The notes under the pieces are model-generated. The model was not told the origin of the DNA and did no database searches. It saw only the letters and a program-made list of their open reading frames with translations. Of a DNA stretch of 64,000 bases, positions 50,435 through 63,746 are shown in pieces (positions within the stretch are counted from its first letter, which is position 1; every line of letters begins with the position of its first letter). Source of the DNA: Bradyrhizobium algeriense (GTDB lineage: Bacteria; Pseudomonadota; Alphaproteobacteria; Rhizobiales; Xanthobacteraceae); assembly GCF_003062295.1 (NCBI RefSeq), contig NZ_PYCN01000022.1:62001-126000 (forward strand), read 5' to 3'. The translations under genes were made by a program, and so were the position numbers.

Positions 50435-52141
50435 GTGGGGGCAGGGCCAGCAGCCGGCCGGAACAGCCGCGCGCGCGTCTTTCGCGCAGCCTTGCCGTGC
50501 CTTGCGCTGATCGCTCTCGCGGGAACCGCCGCGCAAGCGCAGGTCGTCACGCCGGACCTGTTCAGCTCAAGGCGCACCAGCCAGGTGACGTCGCCGGATT
50601 CGCCGCTGCGCCGGACCGCGGCGGAGGCGAACGATCCGCTCAATAATCCGAAGCTGCAGGAACGTGACAAGCCCGCGCCGTCGCGGATCGGACAGATCCC
50701 GAAATACGGCCTGCCGGCCGCCAGCGGCGCCGCCGATTCCGGATACGACTCGCTCAATCGCAAGCGCAAGAAACCGAAATACTATCCCGGGCAGGCAAAG
50801 CCGAAGCCGCCGGTCGGTCCCGGCAGCCCGCCGCCGCCTATTGCGTCGAACACGCGGCTGCGGCTTTCGATTCCCCCGTCGGAGTCGGCGCACAAAACGC
50901 CTATCCCGCCCGCAATGGCGGGCACGGTGGTGGGACAGCCGCCACGCAAGCGCCTGCGGATCGACGACGATCCGTTCGGCGCGGTCGGCGATTACGCCGG
51001 CAGTTTCCTGATCAAATCCGCGGTCGAATTCTCCGGCGGCTACGATACCAATCCCGGCCGGCTCGTCCCGGCGCAAGGCAAGCCGTTCTATGTGATCGCG
51101 CCGGAATTCGTTGCGTTCTCCGACTGGGAGCGTCACGCGCTGGTGGCCGATCTGCGCGGCTCCTTCACCGGCTATACCAGCAACCTCACGCCGAACGCCG
51201 ACGGTACGCCGCTGTCGGCGCCGCTCGATATCGATCGGCCCAGCTTCATCGGCCATGTCGACGGCCGGCTCGATGTCAGCCGCGACACCAGGCTGTTGGC
51301 GCAAGGTCGGTTGTTTGTCTCGACCGACAATCCCGGCAGCCCGAACGTGCAGGCGGGCCTCGCCAGATATCCGATCTACACCACGGTCGGCGGCACCGTC
51401 GGCGTCGACCAGAGCTTCAACCGGCTGCAGGTTTCCGCCGGCGCCACCGTCGACCGCACCGACTACACCAACTCAAAACTCACCGACGGCACGTCGACCA
51501 CCAACGACGACCGCAACTTCAGCCAATACGGCGGCGTCGGCCGCGTCAGCTATGATTTGAGGCCTGGCCTGAAGCCGTTCGTGGAAGTGCAGGGCGACAG
51601 CCGCGTGCATGACGTCAGGCTCGACCGCGCCGGCTTTGCGCGCGATTCCGCGGGCGGCTACGTCAAGGGCGGCACCAGCTTCGAATTCTCGCGGCTGTTG
51701 ACCGGTGAGATCGGCGTCGGCTACGCCGCGCGCGATTATGTCGATCCGAGGCTGGACCGCCTGGAAGGCCTGCTCGTGTCGTCCTCGCTGGTCTGGACCG
51801 CGACGCCGCTCACGACGGCAAAGTTCTATTCGGACACCACGATCACGGAAACCACGCTGCCCGGCACGTCGGGCGTGCTGACGCACATCTACACCGTCGA
51901 AGTCGACCACGACTTCCGCCGCTGGCTGACCGCGATCGGCAAGTTCACCTGGGGGGACCTCGACTATCAGGGCAATCCGAGGCGCGACAAGATCTACGCG
52001 GTGTCGGGCGAGGCGATCTACAAGATGAACCGCAACGTCTGGCTCAGGGGCACGCTGCGCCGCGACTGGCTGGATTCGAATTTGCCGGGCAACAGCACGG
52101 TGTCGACGGTGATGATGCTGGGGGTAAGGCTGCAGCATTAA
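50435..52141 (+). CDS. Outer membrane beta-barrel protein, large
   Basis: The GTG at 50435 gives 568 residues with a signal segment (RAALPCLALIALAGTAAQAQ). A Pro/Lys-rich disordered region of about 120 residues (for example KRKKPKYYPGQAKPKPP) follows, then a C-terminal barrel of about 350 residues starting around SAVEFSGGYDTNPGR and ending VMMLGVRLQH. The barrel type (BBP2-like) is common in Bradyrhizobium, with unknown function. The frame is open from ATG 50291, but that would put 68 residues before the signal segment and cross an AT-rich, promoter-like stretch (50340-50380). Confidence 0.72.
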   Translation: MGAGPAAGRNSRARVFRAALPCLALIALAGTAAQAQVVTPDLFSSRRTSQVTSPDSPLRRTAAEANDPLNNPKLQERDKPAPSRIGQIPKYGLPAASGAADSGYDSLNRKRKKPKYYPGQAKPKPPVGPGSPPPPIASNTRLRLSIPPSESAHKTPIPPAMAGTVVGQPPRKRLRIDDDPFGAVGDYAGSFLIKSAVEFSGGYDTNPGRLVPAQGKPFYVIAPEFVAFSDWERHALVADLRGSFTGYTSNLTPNADGTPLSAPLDIDRPSFIGHVDGRLDVSRDTRLLAQGRLFVSTDNPGSPNVQAGLARYPIYTTVGGTVGVDQSFNRLQVSAGATVDRTDYTNSKLTDGTSTTNDDRNFSQYGGVGRVSYDLRPGLKPFVEVQGDSRVHDVRLDRAGFARDSAGGYVKGGTSFEFSRLLTGEIGVGYAARDYVDPRLDRLEGLLVSSSLVWTATPLTTAKFYSDTTITETTLPGTSGVLTHIYTVEVDHDFRRWLTAIGKFTWGDLDYQGNPRRDKIYAVSGEAIYKMNRNVWLRGTLRRDWLDSNLPGNSTVSTVMMLGVRLQH

Positions 52142-52258
52142 GGGGCGGATGATCTTTTCCGATTGCGGGAAAGGCAATTCTTGGCCCACGGCGCCCCCAA
52201 ACAAAAACCCCGGCACGCCGGCCGGGGGTCCTGATAAATCGTGGCAGACAGTCGTCTT

Positions 52259-52639
52259 CTACGGGCAGGAACGGCGGAGGCCGTCGCGGCCGAGATAGGT
52301 CATGCTCTCGGGATCGAACGAACGATAGCGCTGCATGCAATAGCTGACGGCATCGCGCCGCTGCTGCTCGGCGGCGCTCGCCGCAATCGCGCCGCCGATG
52401 ATGGCCGCGCCGACCCCGATCCCGATTGCCGCGCCGACACCGTCACCTCGACCTCGGCCCCAGCCGCCGCCCCGGCCTCGCCCGCGGCCGCGCTGTGCGA
52501 AGGCCGGAGATACGCCCGCTGCAACAAAGGCGCCGGTCGTGGCAACCATGCCGAATGCGTACATGAATAGCAGAGCGCCGGCCGCCAATACGCGTGTGAT
52601 GCGCTGGCGAACGGAATTGCCCGTTCCCTGAGTTCTCAT
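52259..52639 (-). CDS. BA14K-like secreted protein
   Basis: The 126-residue protein has a basic N-terminus, a signal-like segment (VLAAGALLFMYAFGMVATTG, ending SPAFAQ) and an Arg/Gly-rich linker RGRGRGRGGGWGRGRGD. A glycine-rich hydrophobic segment follows, then the BA14K C-terminal motif YCMQRYRSFDPESMTYLGRD with two Cys. BA14K proteins are immunoreactive surface proteins described in Brucella, with a lectin-like role proposed. ATG 52639 follows AAGGCGG. Confidence 0.8.
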   Translation of the reverse strand: MRTQGTGNSVRQRITRVLAAGALLFMYAFGMVATTGAFVAAGVSPAFAQRGRGRGRGGGWGRGRGDGVGAAIGIGVGAAIIGGAIAASAAEQQRRDAVSYCMQRYRSFDPESMTYLGRDGLRRSCP

Positions 52640-52860
52640 ATTGCCGCCTTTCCCTATGATTCCAGATAATGATGCCCACCTGAGGGGAGGTGGGCGTTGA
52701 TCCGGATCCAGCGAGGTTGCGGGCAATGCGATGAGGTGTCCATACACATCGCGGCATACGTGGGCTGACCCACGCATCCATCAATCTTCGTGAGATGCCC
52801 GTTCGAGGTTCGAGCGAAGAAGGCCGCCGGGCTGAACACTGGGCCCGGCGATGGCGGCCG

Positions 52861-54318
52861 TTACCGCGGCAGCGTCGTCGTCCCCATCAGATACTGATCG
52901 ATCGCCCGCGCGCACAGCCGACCTTCGCGGATCGCCCAGACCACCAGCGACTGGCCGCGGCGCATGTCGCCGGCGGAGAAGACGTTGGGAAGCGAGGTCC
53001 GGTAGTCATGGGCGTTGGCGCGGACGTTGCCGCGCTGGTCGAGATCGACGCCGAGGTTCTTCAGCATGCCCTCGTGCACGGGATGCACGAAGCCCATGGC
53101 GAGCAGCACGAGCTGCGCCTCGATTTCGAATTCGGTACCTGCGATCGGCTTGAACTTGTCGTCGACCTGGACGCAGTGCAGCTTTTGCACCTTGCCGTCG
53201 ACGCCGGAGAACTTCTGCGTCAGCACCGCGAATTCGCGCTTGGCGCCTTCAGCCTGGCTCGACGAGGTCCGCATCTTCAAGGGCCAGTTCGGCCAGGTCA
53301 CGCCCTTGTTCTCGTGCTCGGGCGGCGCCGGCATGATTTCAAGTTGCGTGACGGATTTTGCGCCCTGCCGGAATGAAGTTCCGATGCAGTCCGAACCGGT
53401 GTCGCCGCCGCCGATCACGACGACATGCTTGCCTTCGGCGAGAATGTCCTTGGTGTCGCCGAGCGGCTCGGAGGAGACGCGGCGATTTTGTTGCGGCAGG
53501 AAATCCATCGCAAAGTGGATGCCGTCGAGGTCGCGGCCGGGGATCGGCAGATCGCGGCCGGCTTCGGCGCCGCCGGTCAATGCCACAGCGTCATACTGGT
53601 TGAGCAGTTCGCGCGGATCGATCGCGCCCTCGGAAGTGCCGCCGACATGGACGCCGTAATGGAACGTCACGCCCTCGGCTTCCATCTGCGCCACGCGGCG
53701 GTCGATGACGTGCTTTTCCATCTTGAAGTCGGGGATGCCATAACGAAGCAAACCGCCGGCCTTGGCGAATTTTTCGTAGACATGGACGTCGTGGCCGGCG
53801 CGTGCGAGTTGCTGCGCGGCCGCGAGGCCCGCGGGTCCGGAGCCGACGACCGCGACCTTCTTGCCGGTCTTGACCGGGGCGATCTCCGGCTTCAGCCAGC
53901 CATTGTCCCAGGCACGATCCACAATGGCGCATTCGATGGTCTTGATGGTGACCGGGTTGTCGTCGATGTTGAGCGTGCAGGACGCCTCGCATGGCGCGGG
54001 GCAGATGCGGCCGGTGAACTCGGGGAAATTGTTGGTCGAGTGCAGGTTGCGCGAGGCTTCTTCCCAGTTGCCCTGATAGACGAGGTCGTTGAAGTCCGGG
54101 ATCTGGTTGTTGACCGGGCAGCCCGGCGTGCCCGGCGCCACCGAACCGGTGCCGTGGCAATAGGGGATGCCGCAATTCATGCAGCGCGCGGCCTGATCGC
54201 GGGTGTCCTTCTCGCTCAGGGGAATGACGAATTCGCGATAATGCTTCAAACGCTCGGCGACCGGCGAGTACTTGCGCTCATTCCGGTCGATCTCGAGAAA
54301 ACCTGTGATCTTGCCCAT
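52861..54318 (-). CDS. gltD: Glutamate synthase (NADPH) small subunit
   Basis: Supplies electrons from NADPH to the large subunit, in ammonia assimilation. The 485-residue protein has the N-terminal iron-sulfur cluster cysteines CMNCGIPYCHG and CPAPCEASC. The FAD site GSGPAGLAAAQQLARAGHDV and the NADPH site VIGGGDTGSDCIG follow, with the C-terminal FSAGDMRRGQSLVVWAIREG. Start ATG 54318 (MGKITGF) is the family N-terminus; an upstream ATG at 54339 is less likely. It follows gltB after 149 bases that carry a dispersed repeat. Confidence 0.95.
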   Translation of the reverse strand: MGKITGFLEIDRNERKYSPVAERLKHYREFVIPLSEKDTRDQAARCMNCGIPYCHGTGSVAPGTPGCPVNNQIPDFNDLVYQGNWEEASRNLHSTNNFPEFTGRICPAPCEASCTLNIDDNPVTIKTIECAIVDRAWDNGWLKPEIAPVKTGKKVAVVGSGPAGLAAAQQLARAGHDVHVYEKFAKAGGLLRYGIPDFKMEKHVIDRRVAQMEAEGVTFHYGVHVGGTSEGAIDPRELLNQYDAVALTGGAEAGRDLPIPGRDLDGIHFAMDFLPQQNRRVSSEPLGDTKDILAEGKHVVVIGGGDTGSDCIGTSFRQGAKSVTQLEIMPAPPEHENKGVTWPNWPLKMRTSSSQAEGAKREFAVLTQKFSGVDGKVQKLHCVQVDDKFKPIAGTEFEIEAQLVLLAMGFVHPVHEGMLKNLGVDLDQRGNVRANAHDYRTSLPNVFSAGDMRRGQSLVVWAIREGRLCARAIDQYLMGTTTLPR

Positions 54319-54373
54319 TAAACCCTGACGTCCCTGCATTTCTCGTCGTCTGTGTTTCTTCCCGTCATGTCCT

Positions 54374-54457
54374 CGTCATTGCGAGGAGCGAAGCGACGAA
54401 GCAATCCATACTTGCTATATGGAGAGATTGATTGCCTTCGCTTCGCTCGCAATGACG
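54374..54457. repeat. CGTCATTGCGAGGAGCGAAGC-type repeat between gltB and gltD, copy 2
   Basis: CGTCATTGCGAGGAGCGAAG on the left and CTTCGCTCGCAATGACG on the right pair over most of their length. It is related to the element at 32785-32895 and lies inside the gltB-gltD operon. Confidence 0.85.
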
Positions 54458-54467
54458 GCTCTATGGC

Positions 54468-59213
<4,746 letters not shown>

Positions 59214-59694
59214 CTTATTCCTCTCAAAAAGGCTAAGGGCCTCACCGCATCGTCGGCGCACCTTGGACGCTTGCGGCACCCACCGGGCCACCGCTCGTCC
59301 GCCGCGAGCCGCAATTTCTTAAATTCAGGCTTGGCGTTCAACGTCCCTGAGGAACGGCCTTGCCTGCACTGCCCTGGAGCTCGTGGCGCCACGGTTTCGT
59401 TGCAATCCCTGTGCCGGGACAGCTCCGCAATTGAGACAGTGATGCTGTCCTAACTCTGACCATGCCAAATTTTTGTCTATCACACAAGCACGTGAAAGTC
59501 CTCGCCCGCGTGCGAATCGGCGCTTGGCGGCCGGGGAAAAAACCAGCGAGCCGGCGTTTGCGGCAGCGGCGCCCCGATCCGGCCCAAGGACCGCCGGATT
59601 TCGCAATGAAATTCGGCCGCGCGCCCGGCAGGCGAGAGAGCGAAATGCTCCCGCTCGGGCCCGGCGGCTGCGGGGCTTACAGGAGCTTTCGGTG
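59214..59694. other. Divergent gap upstream of gltB
   Basis: About 480 bases separate gltB from a divergent secreted-protein gene and must hold both promoters. A run AAATTTTTGTC near 59466 and an A run at 59537-59542 are the most AT-rich points. I found no clear operator, RNA element or small gene here. Confidence 0.35.
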
Positions 59695-60432
59695 ATGAAG
59701 TTGTTCACGGGATCTTTGGCGGCGGGACTGGTCCTTCTGGCGGGCAGCGCGCAGGCGCAGGTGCCCGGACCTCACGAGAACAGACGCTCGCCATACACGG
59801 CGGCATCGGATTTCGACGCCCCCTACGCGGTGGCACCGCAGCCGGTTCCCCCACCGCAGTACGGACCCGAGCCGCGCTACGGAAGCCCAGGCCTGCTGCC
59901 GTCGACGGAAGTCTATTCCGTGCTGCGCGACAACGAATTCTTGCCGCTCGGCATCCCCAGGCTCCGCGGCTTCGTCTACACGATCGCGGCGATCGACCGC
60001 GGCGGTGAGAGCGGGCGGCTGATTATCGATGCACGCAACGGCCGGATCATCCGCTTCCTGCCGTCCTACCGGACGGACGACAATTTCGACCAGGAGCAGA
60101 GCGCTCTCCGCGGGCCCTTCATGGCTCAGCCGCCGCACGCCCAAGCGCCGCAGGCCCAGGCGGCGCCGCAGGCCCAGGCGCCGGACAATATCCAGGCCGC
60201 GCCGCGCCCGTCACGGCCGGCCCATGTTGCGAGCCGCGCGGTGCCGATGCCGAAGGCCAGCCCGATCGCCGCCAAGCCTGCGCCAGCGCGGGTTCAGCAG
60301 GCGGCCGCGCCTGCCCCGAAGTCGGCCGAGGTACGGGCGACCGCCCCGGTGACAACCGGTTCGGCTCCAGCCAAGCCCGTCCCGCAGATCGCACCGACCC
60401 AGGACATGCCGAACGTGCAGGGGCTGGAGTAG
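59695..60432 (+). CDS. Secreted Pro/Ala/Gln-rich protein, unknown function
   Basis: The 245-residue protein has a signal peptide (MKLFTGSLAAGLVLLAGSAQAQ). A Pro/Tyr linker follows, then a central folded part (about residues 60-135; EVYSVLRDNEFLPLGIPRLR, RLIIDARNGRIIRFLPSYR) that resembles a small PepSY-like sensor domain. The low-complexity tail has PQAQAPQAQ-like units and AKPAPARVQQ. AGGAG lies about 10 bases before the ATG. The tail suggests contact with the cell wall. A two-way terminator follows after a repeat. Confidence 0.65.
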   Translation: MKLFTGSLAAGLVLLAGSAQAQVPGPHENRRSPYTAASDFDAPYAVAPQPVPPPQYGPEPRYGSPGLLPSTEVYSVLRDNEFLPLGIPRLRGFVYTIAAIDRGGESGRLIIDARNGRIIRFLPSYRTDDNFDQEQSALRGPFMAQPPHAQAPQAQAAPQAQAPDNIQAAPRPSRPAHVASRAVPMPKASPIAAKPAPARVQQAAAPAPKSAEVRATAPVTTGSAPAKPVPQIAPTQDMPNVQGLE

Positions 60433-60436
60433 AATC

Positions 60437-60557
60437 GTAGCCCGGATGGAGCCAACGGGTCGCGCGAATGCGCGCCCGATGACAGGCTCCGCGAAATCCG
60501 GGGTGACTTTATCTGCGAACAAGGACCCCGGATTGCGCTGCGCTCCATCCGGGCTAC
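60437..60557. repeat. GTAGCCCGGATGGAGC-type palindromic repeat, copy 3
   Basis: It begins GTAGCCCGGATGGAGC and ends CTCCATCCGGGCTAC. It shares a nearly identical 44-base internal block with copy 1 at 30795-30917. Confidence 0.85.
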
Positions 60558-60569
60558 GAAGCGGCAACA

Positions 60570-60598
60570 AAAACGCCCCGGTTTCTCCGGGGCGTTTT
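60570..60598. terminator. Bidirectional Rho-independent terminator
   Basis: A perfect 12-bp stem, AAAACGCCCCGG with CCGGGGCGTTTT, has a TTTCT loop. T runs face both strands, between convergent genes. Confidence 0.92.
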
Positions 60599-60610
60599 CA
60601 TTGTGCGGGG

Positions 60611-61384
60611 TTATTCGCGCTGGCCTGCGGCGGCCAGGATCAGGTCGGCGACCTTGTCCGGCTGCGAGACCAGCGACAGGTGGCCGGCGTCCAGTTCGAC
60701 TGTCGTGGCATTCATCCGCTTGGCCAGAAAGCGCTCGAGGTCGGGATTGATGGTGTAGTCCTGCTTCGACACTGCATACCAGCTCGGCTTGCTGTGCCAG
60801 GCGGCCGCGGTGGTGCGGCCGGCGAAGATCGAAGCCGCGGTCGGCCACTGCACGGCGTAGAGGACTTTCGCAGTCGTGGGGTCGACCCCATTGGCGAAAT
60901 ATTTCAGGAAGGCGTCCTCGGATAATTTGGTGAAGCCGTCACGCTCCTGCACGCCGGCTCGCGCAGGGCCTGCCGGAAATTTCTGCGAAAGCGCGACGAA
61001 ATCCTCGCCGGCATCGGGCGCGCGCGCCGCGACGTAGACCAGCCCGGTGACCTTCGGGTCGGTGCCTACTTCACTGATCACGGTGCCACCCCAGGAATGC
61101 GCCACCAACACTGTCGGGCCGTCCTGCTGCGCCAAAACGCGGCGTGTCTCGGCAACGGAATCTGCCAGCGAAGTCAGTGGATTCTGTACGGCGGTTACGT
61201 GAAGGCCCGCCGCCTGAAGCTTTGGAATGACCTGCGCCCAGCTTGATCCGTCGGCCCACGCGCCGTGCACCAGCACGACATTCTTCGCCTTGAGCGGGCC
61301 TGCGGCCAGCGCCGGCGCGGCTTGCACGCCGAGCGATCCCGCAAGGACGCCGGCCACGATTGTCAGTGTTCGTAAGATGCTCAT
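60611..61384 (-). CDS. Alpha/beta hydrolase, secreted
   Basis: The 257-residue protein has a signal peptide (TLTIVAGVLAGSLGVQAAPA, cleavage near ALAAG), the oxyanion region VVLVHGAWADGSSW and the nucleophile elbow AHSWGG. The catalytic His is in DAGHLSLVSQP, and the Asp is probably in SKQDYTINPDLE. This group resembles plant-type esterases and salicylate/methyl-ester hydrolases; the substrate is unknown. The periplasmic location is inferred from the signal peptide. Confidence 0.82.
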   Translation of the reverse strand: MSILRTLTIVAGVLAGSLGVQAAPALAAGPLKAKNVVLVHGAWADGSSWAQVIPKLQAAGLHVTAVQNPLTSLADSVAETRRVLAQQDGPTVLVAHSWGGTVISEVGTDPKVTGLVYVAARAPDAGEDFVALSQKFPAGPARAGVQERDGFTKLSEDAFLKYFANGVDPTTAKVLYAVQWPTAASIFAGRTTAAAWHSKPSWYAVSKQDYTINPDLERFLAKRMNATTVELDAGHLSLVSQPDKVADLILAAAGQRE

Positions 61385-61523
61385 CGGTCTGCTCCATGAT
61401 CGGCTTGATAAGCGGCTCGCCCGCTCCAGTCCGAAGTTCGGGGAGAGCGGCGGCGTCGTTACACAACCTCACGGCGACGTGACTGAGCACGATGCTGCAA
61501 AATTGCAGATCAGGATTGCGCAC

Positions 61524-61553
61524 AAAAACGCCCCGGTTTCCCGGGGCGTTTTT
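61524..61553. terminator. Bidirectional Rho-independent terminator after the small heat-shock gene
   Basis: A perfect 13-bp stem, AAAAACGCCCCGG with CCGGGGCGTTTTT, has a TTTC loop. Apart from stem length and one loop base it equals the terminator at 60570-60598. Confidence 0.92.
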
Positions 61554-61589
61554 GCATTCAGCCAATATCGGCCGAAGACTTGACCTGCG

Positions 61590-62057
61590 TTACGCAGCGA
61601 CCGAAGCGTCGACCACCTGCGGGGCCTTCGCACCGGAATTAATCGGAATGCTGCGCGGCTTCTTGGCCTCGGGGATCTCGCGCACGAGATCGACGTGGAG
61701 CAGGCCGTTCTCGAGCGAGGCGTCCTTCACCTGCACGAAATCGGCAAGCTGGAAGATGCGCTCGAAGGCGCGCGCCGCAATGCCGCGGTAGAGCACCTCG
61801 GAATTGTCCTTGCCGTTCTCGTTGGCTGACTTCTCGCCCTTGATCGTCAGCGTGTTTTCCTTCGCGACGATCGAAAGCTCGCCTTGCGAGAAGCCGGAGA
61901 CCGCAACGCTGATGCGGTAGGCGTTCTCACCGGTGCGCTCGATATTGTAGGGGGGATAACCGGGGCTGCCGTCTGAGGTCGCCTGGTCGAGCAGGTTGAA
62001 GAAGCGGTCGAAGCCGACGGTGGAACGATAAAACGGGGTGAGATCGTAGGTACGCAT
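61590..62057 (-). CDS. Small heat-shock protein, Hsp20/alpha-crystallin family
   Basis: The 155-residue chaperone binds unfolding proteins in the cytosol. The N-terminal MRTYDLTPFYRSTVGFDRFF leads into the alpha-crystallin domain (about residues 38-125; PPYNIERTGENAYRISVAVS, NGLLHVDLVREIPE), and the C-terminal I/V-x-I/V anchor is SIPI. It belongs to the IbpA-like class A of rhizobia. GGAGGA precedes the ATG and is hidden in a temperature-sensing hairpin (62058-62149). The longer upstream frame is not needed. Confidence 0.93.
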   Translation of the reverse strand: MRTYDLTPFYRSTVGFDRFFNLLDQATSDGSPGYPPYNIERTGENAYRISVAVSGFSQGELSIVAKENTLTIKGEKSANENGKDNSEVLYRGIAARAFERIFQLADFVQVKDASLENGLLHVDLVREIPEAKKPRSIPINSGAKAPQVVDASVAA

Positions 62058-62149
62058 GGTAGTCCTCCATTGAGCGACTGTTTCAGTTACCCGCCCGCCA
62101 TCGGGCCGGGCTTTCGCACTTGTGCAGCCTTCGTATTTCGGTTCCGAAA
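62058..62149 (-). promoter_or_regulatory. ROSE-type RNA thermometer in the small heat-shock gene leader
   Basis: In the leader, four stem-loops can form: 62136-62149 (TTTCG stem), 62109-62129 (GGCT-GCAC stem), 62093-62106 (GCCCG stem) and 62062-62078. The last reads GTCGCTCAATGGAGGAC in the sense strand. GTC pairs with GAC and CTC with GAG around a bulged G and an AATG loop, which closes the Shine-Dalgarno GGAGGA. This is the layout of ROSE elements known from Bradyrhizobium small heat-shock genes. Confidence 0.82.
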
Positions 62150-62277
62150 CACTGGTAGCGGCCTGCACAGAAATGATATGGGAGGGGTGAAACGGCGTTC
62201 AAGAGGGGCCAAACGGGCCCGTTTTCGACGCTCCCACCCTTGAATTCCAGCCCTTTTCACCTGGCCGGTTCCTCCTC

Positions 62278-63225
62278 ATGACGCTCGTCTCTATCCCCGC
62301 CAATCCGGTTCCGGAGGACGTCGTCTCAGGCACCATCAAGACGCCCGACGGCGCGGAATTGCGGTTCGCGCGCTGGGCGCCGCCGGCCGGGCGCAAGGGC
62401 ACGGTCTGCGTCTTCACCGGGCGCAGCGAGCCGATCGAGAAATATTTCGAGACGGTGCGGGACTTGCGCGATCGCGGTTTTGCGGTGGCGATGATCGACT
62501 GGCGCGGCCAAGGGCATTCCTCGCGCCGGCTGCGAGATCCGCGCAAGGGCTATGTCCGCGACTTCTCCGATTTCGAAGTCGACGTCGAAACCTTCGTGCA
62601 GCAGGTGGTGCTGCCGGATTGTCCGCCGCCCTATTTCGCGCTGGCGCATTCGATGGGCGGGGCGGTCATGCTGCGAGTGGCGCGTGCGGGAAAACGCTGG
62701 TTCGACCGCATGGTGCTGACGGCGCCGATGATCGACCTGCCGGGGCGCAGGACGGCGCTTCCGTCGCGGGCGTTGCTGCGGGTCATGCGGCTGATGGGGC
62801 AGGGCGGCCGCTACGTGCCCGGCGGCAGCGACGCGCTGACCGGGACGGAATCCTTCATCAACAACCCCTTCACCAGCGATCCCGTGCGTTACGCCCGCAA
62901 CGCCGCGATCCTGGAAGAAGACCCGACGCTGGGTATCGGCTCGCCGACAGTGGCCTGGGCCGATACCGCGTTCAGGGCGATGAATACCTTTCGTGGCATG
63001 AACTACCCGTCCGAAATCCGCCAGCCGATCCTGATGCTGGCCGCCAGCAACGACACCATTGTTTCCACGGCCGCGATCGAGGAGTTCGCCTACCATCTGC
63101 GCGCCGGCTCGCATCTGGTGATCGCGGGCTCCAGGCACGAGATCCTGCAGGAGCAGGACCGCTACCGCGGGCAGTTCTGGGCGGCGTTCGACGCCTTCGT
63201 GCCGGGCACGCCGCTGTTCAAGTAG
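62278..63225 (+). CDS. Alpha/beta hydrolase, lysophospholipase-like (PldB family)
   Basis: The 315-residue protein has no clear signal peptide. It has AMIDWRGQGHSSRRL early, the nucleophile elbow LAHSMGGAVML, the Asp in LAASNDTIVS and the His in AGSRHEILQE, giving a complete triad. This layout is typical of PldB/monoglyceride-lipase-like hydrolases. The substrate is probably a lysophospholipid or monoacylglycerol, by family only. Confidence 0.85.
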   Translation: MTLVSIPANPVPEDVVSGTIKTPDGAELRFARWAPPAGRKGTVCVFTGRSEPIEKYFETVRDLRDRGFAVAMIDWRGQGHSSRRLRDPRKGYVRDFSDFEVDVETFVQQVVLPDCPPPYFALAHSMGGAVMLRVARAGKRWFDRMVLTAPMIDLPGRRTALPSRALLRVMRLMGQGGRYVPGGSDALTGTESFINNPFTSDPVRYARNAAILEEDPTLGIGSPTVAWADTAFRAMNTFRGMNYPSEIRQPILMLAASNDTIVSTAAIEEFAYHLRAGSHLVIAGSRHEILQEQDRYRGQFWAAFDAFVPGTPLFK

Positions 63226-63301
63226 TTGCTTGCCGGGTTTGAGCAGGTTGAATCGGACGCGGGCCGCGCCCGGCGATACCTCGGGCCTAGGGAGTGCAAT
63301 T

Positions 63302-63712
63302 ATGATTCGTGGAAGCTGCCTGTGCGGTGCCGTCAGGTTTGAAGTCGATGAGGTACGATCGATCACACACTGCCATTGTGCCAATTGCCGCAAGCTTACC
63401 GGCGCGGCATTCGCAACGTACGCTCACGTCGAAGTTGACAAGTTCCGATTTTCGGCAGGCGAGGACATGACCGTGCGCTATGAATCCGCGCCCGGCAGTT
63501 TCCGCTATCGTTGCAAGATCTGCGGCTGCCTGACGCCAGGCAGGGCAAGTTATCTGGAGACGGTCAGCATCCCCGCCGGTCTGTTCGACGATGATCCAAA
63601 GGTTCGGCCGCGCCTGCACGTATTTACGTCGTCGCGCGCGCCCTGGTGGACGATTCAGGACGACTTGCCCCAGCATGAAAAATGGGTTCCGGGCTATGGG
63701 CCGAAGCCGTAG
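63302..63712 (+). CDS. GFA (glutathione-dependent formaldehyde-activating)/CENP-V family protein
   Basis: The 136-residue protein has the Zn-binding Cys pattern of the family: GSCLCGAVRFEVD, HCHCANCRKLTGAAF and CKICGCLTP. Family members include S-hydroxymethylglutathione synthase, but most homologs of this length lack proven activity. ATG 63302 is preferred to the longer upstream frame because the CxCG motif belongs near the N-terminus. Confidence 0.87.
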   Translation: MIRGSCLCGAVRFEVDEVRSITHCHCANCRKLTGAAFATYAHVEVDKFRFSAGEDMTVRYESAPGSFRYRCKICGCLTPGRASYLETVSIPAGLFDDDPKVRPRLHVFTSSRAPWWTIQDDLPQHEKWVPGYGPKP

Positions 63713-63746
63713 CGCATACGTGGCCGGTCGCATCGGCCGTCGGTAG

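Noticed and set aside
59473..59694. Open frame extending the secreted protein gene upstream by 74 codons
   Set aside because: The conserved signal peptide begins at 59695 and the upstream part is high-GC frame noise without a ribosome site at its start.
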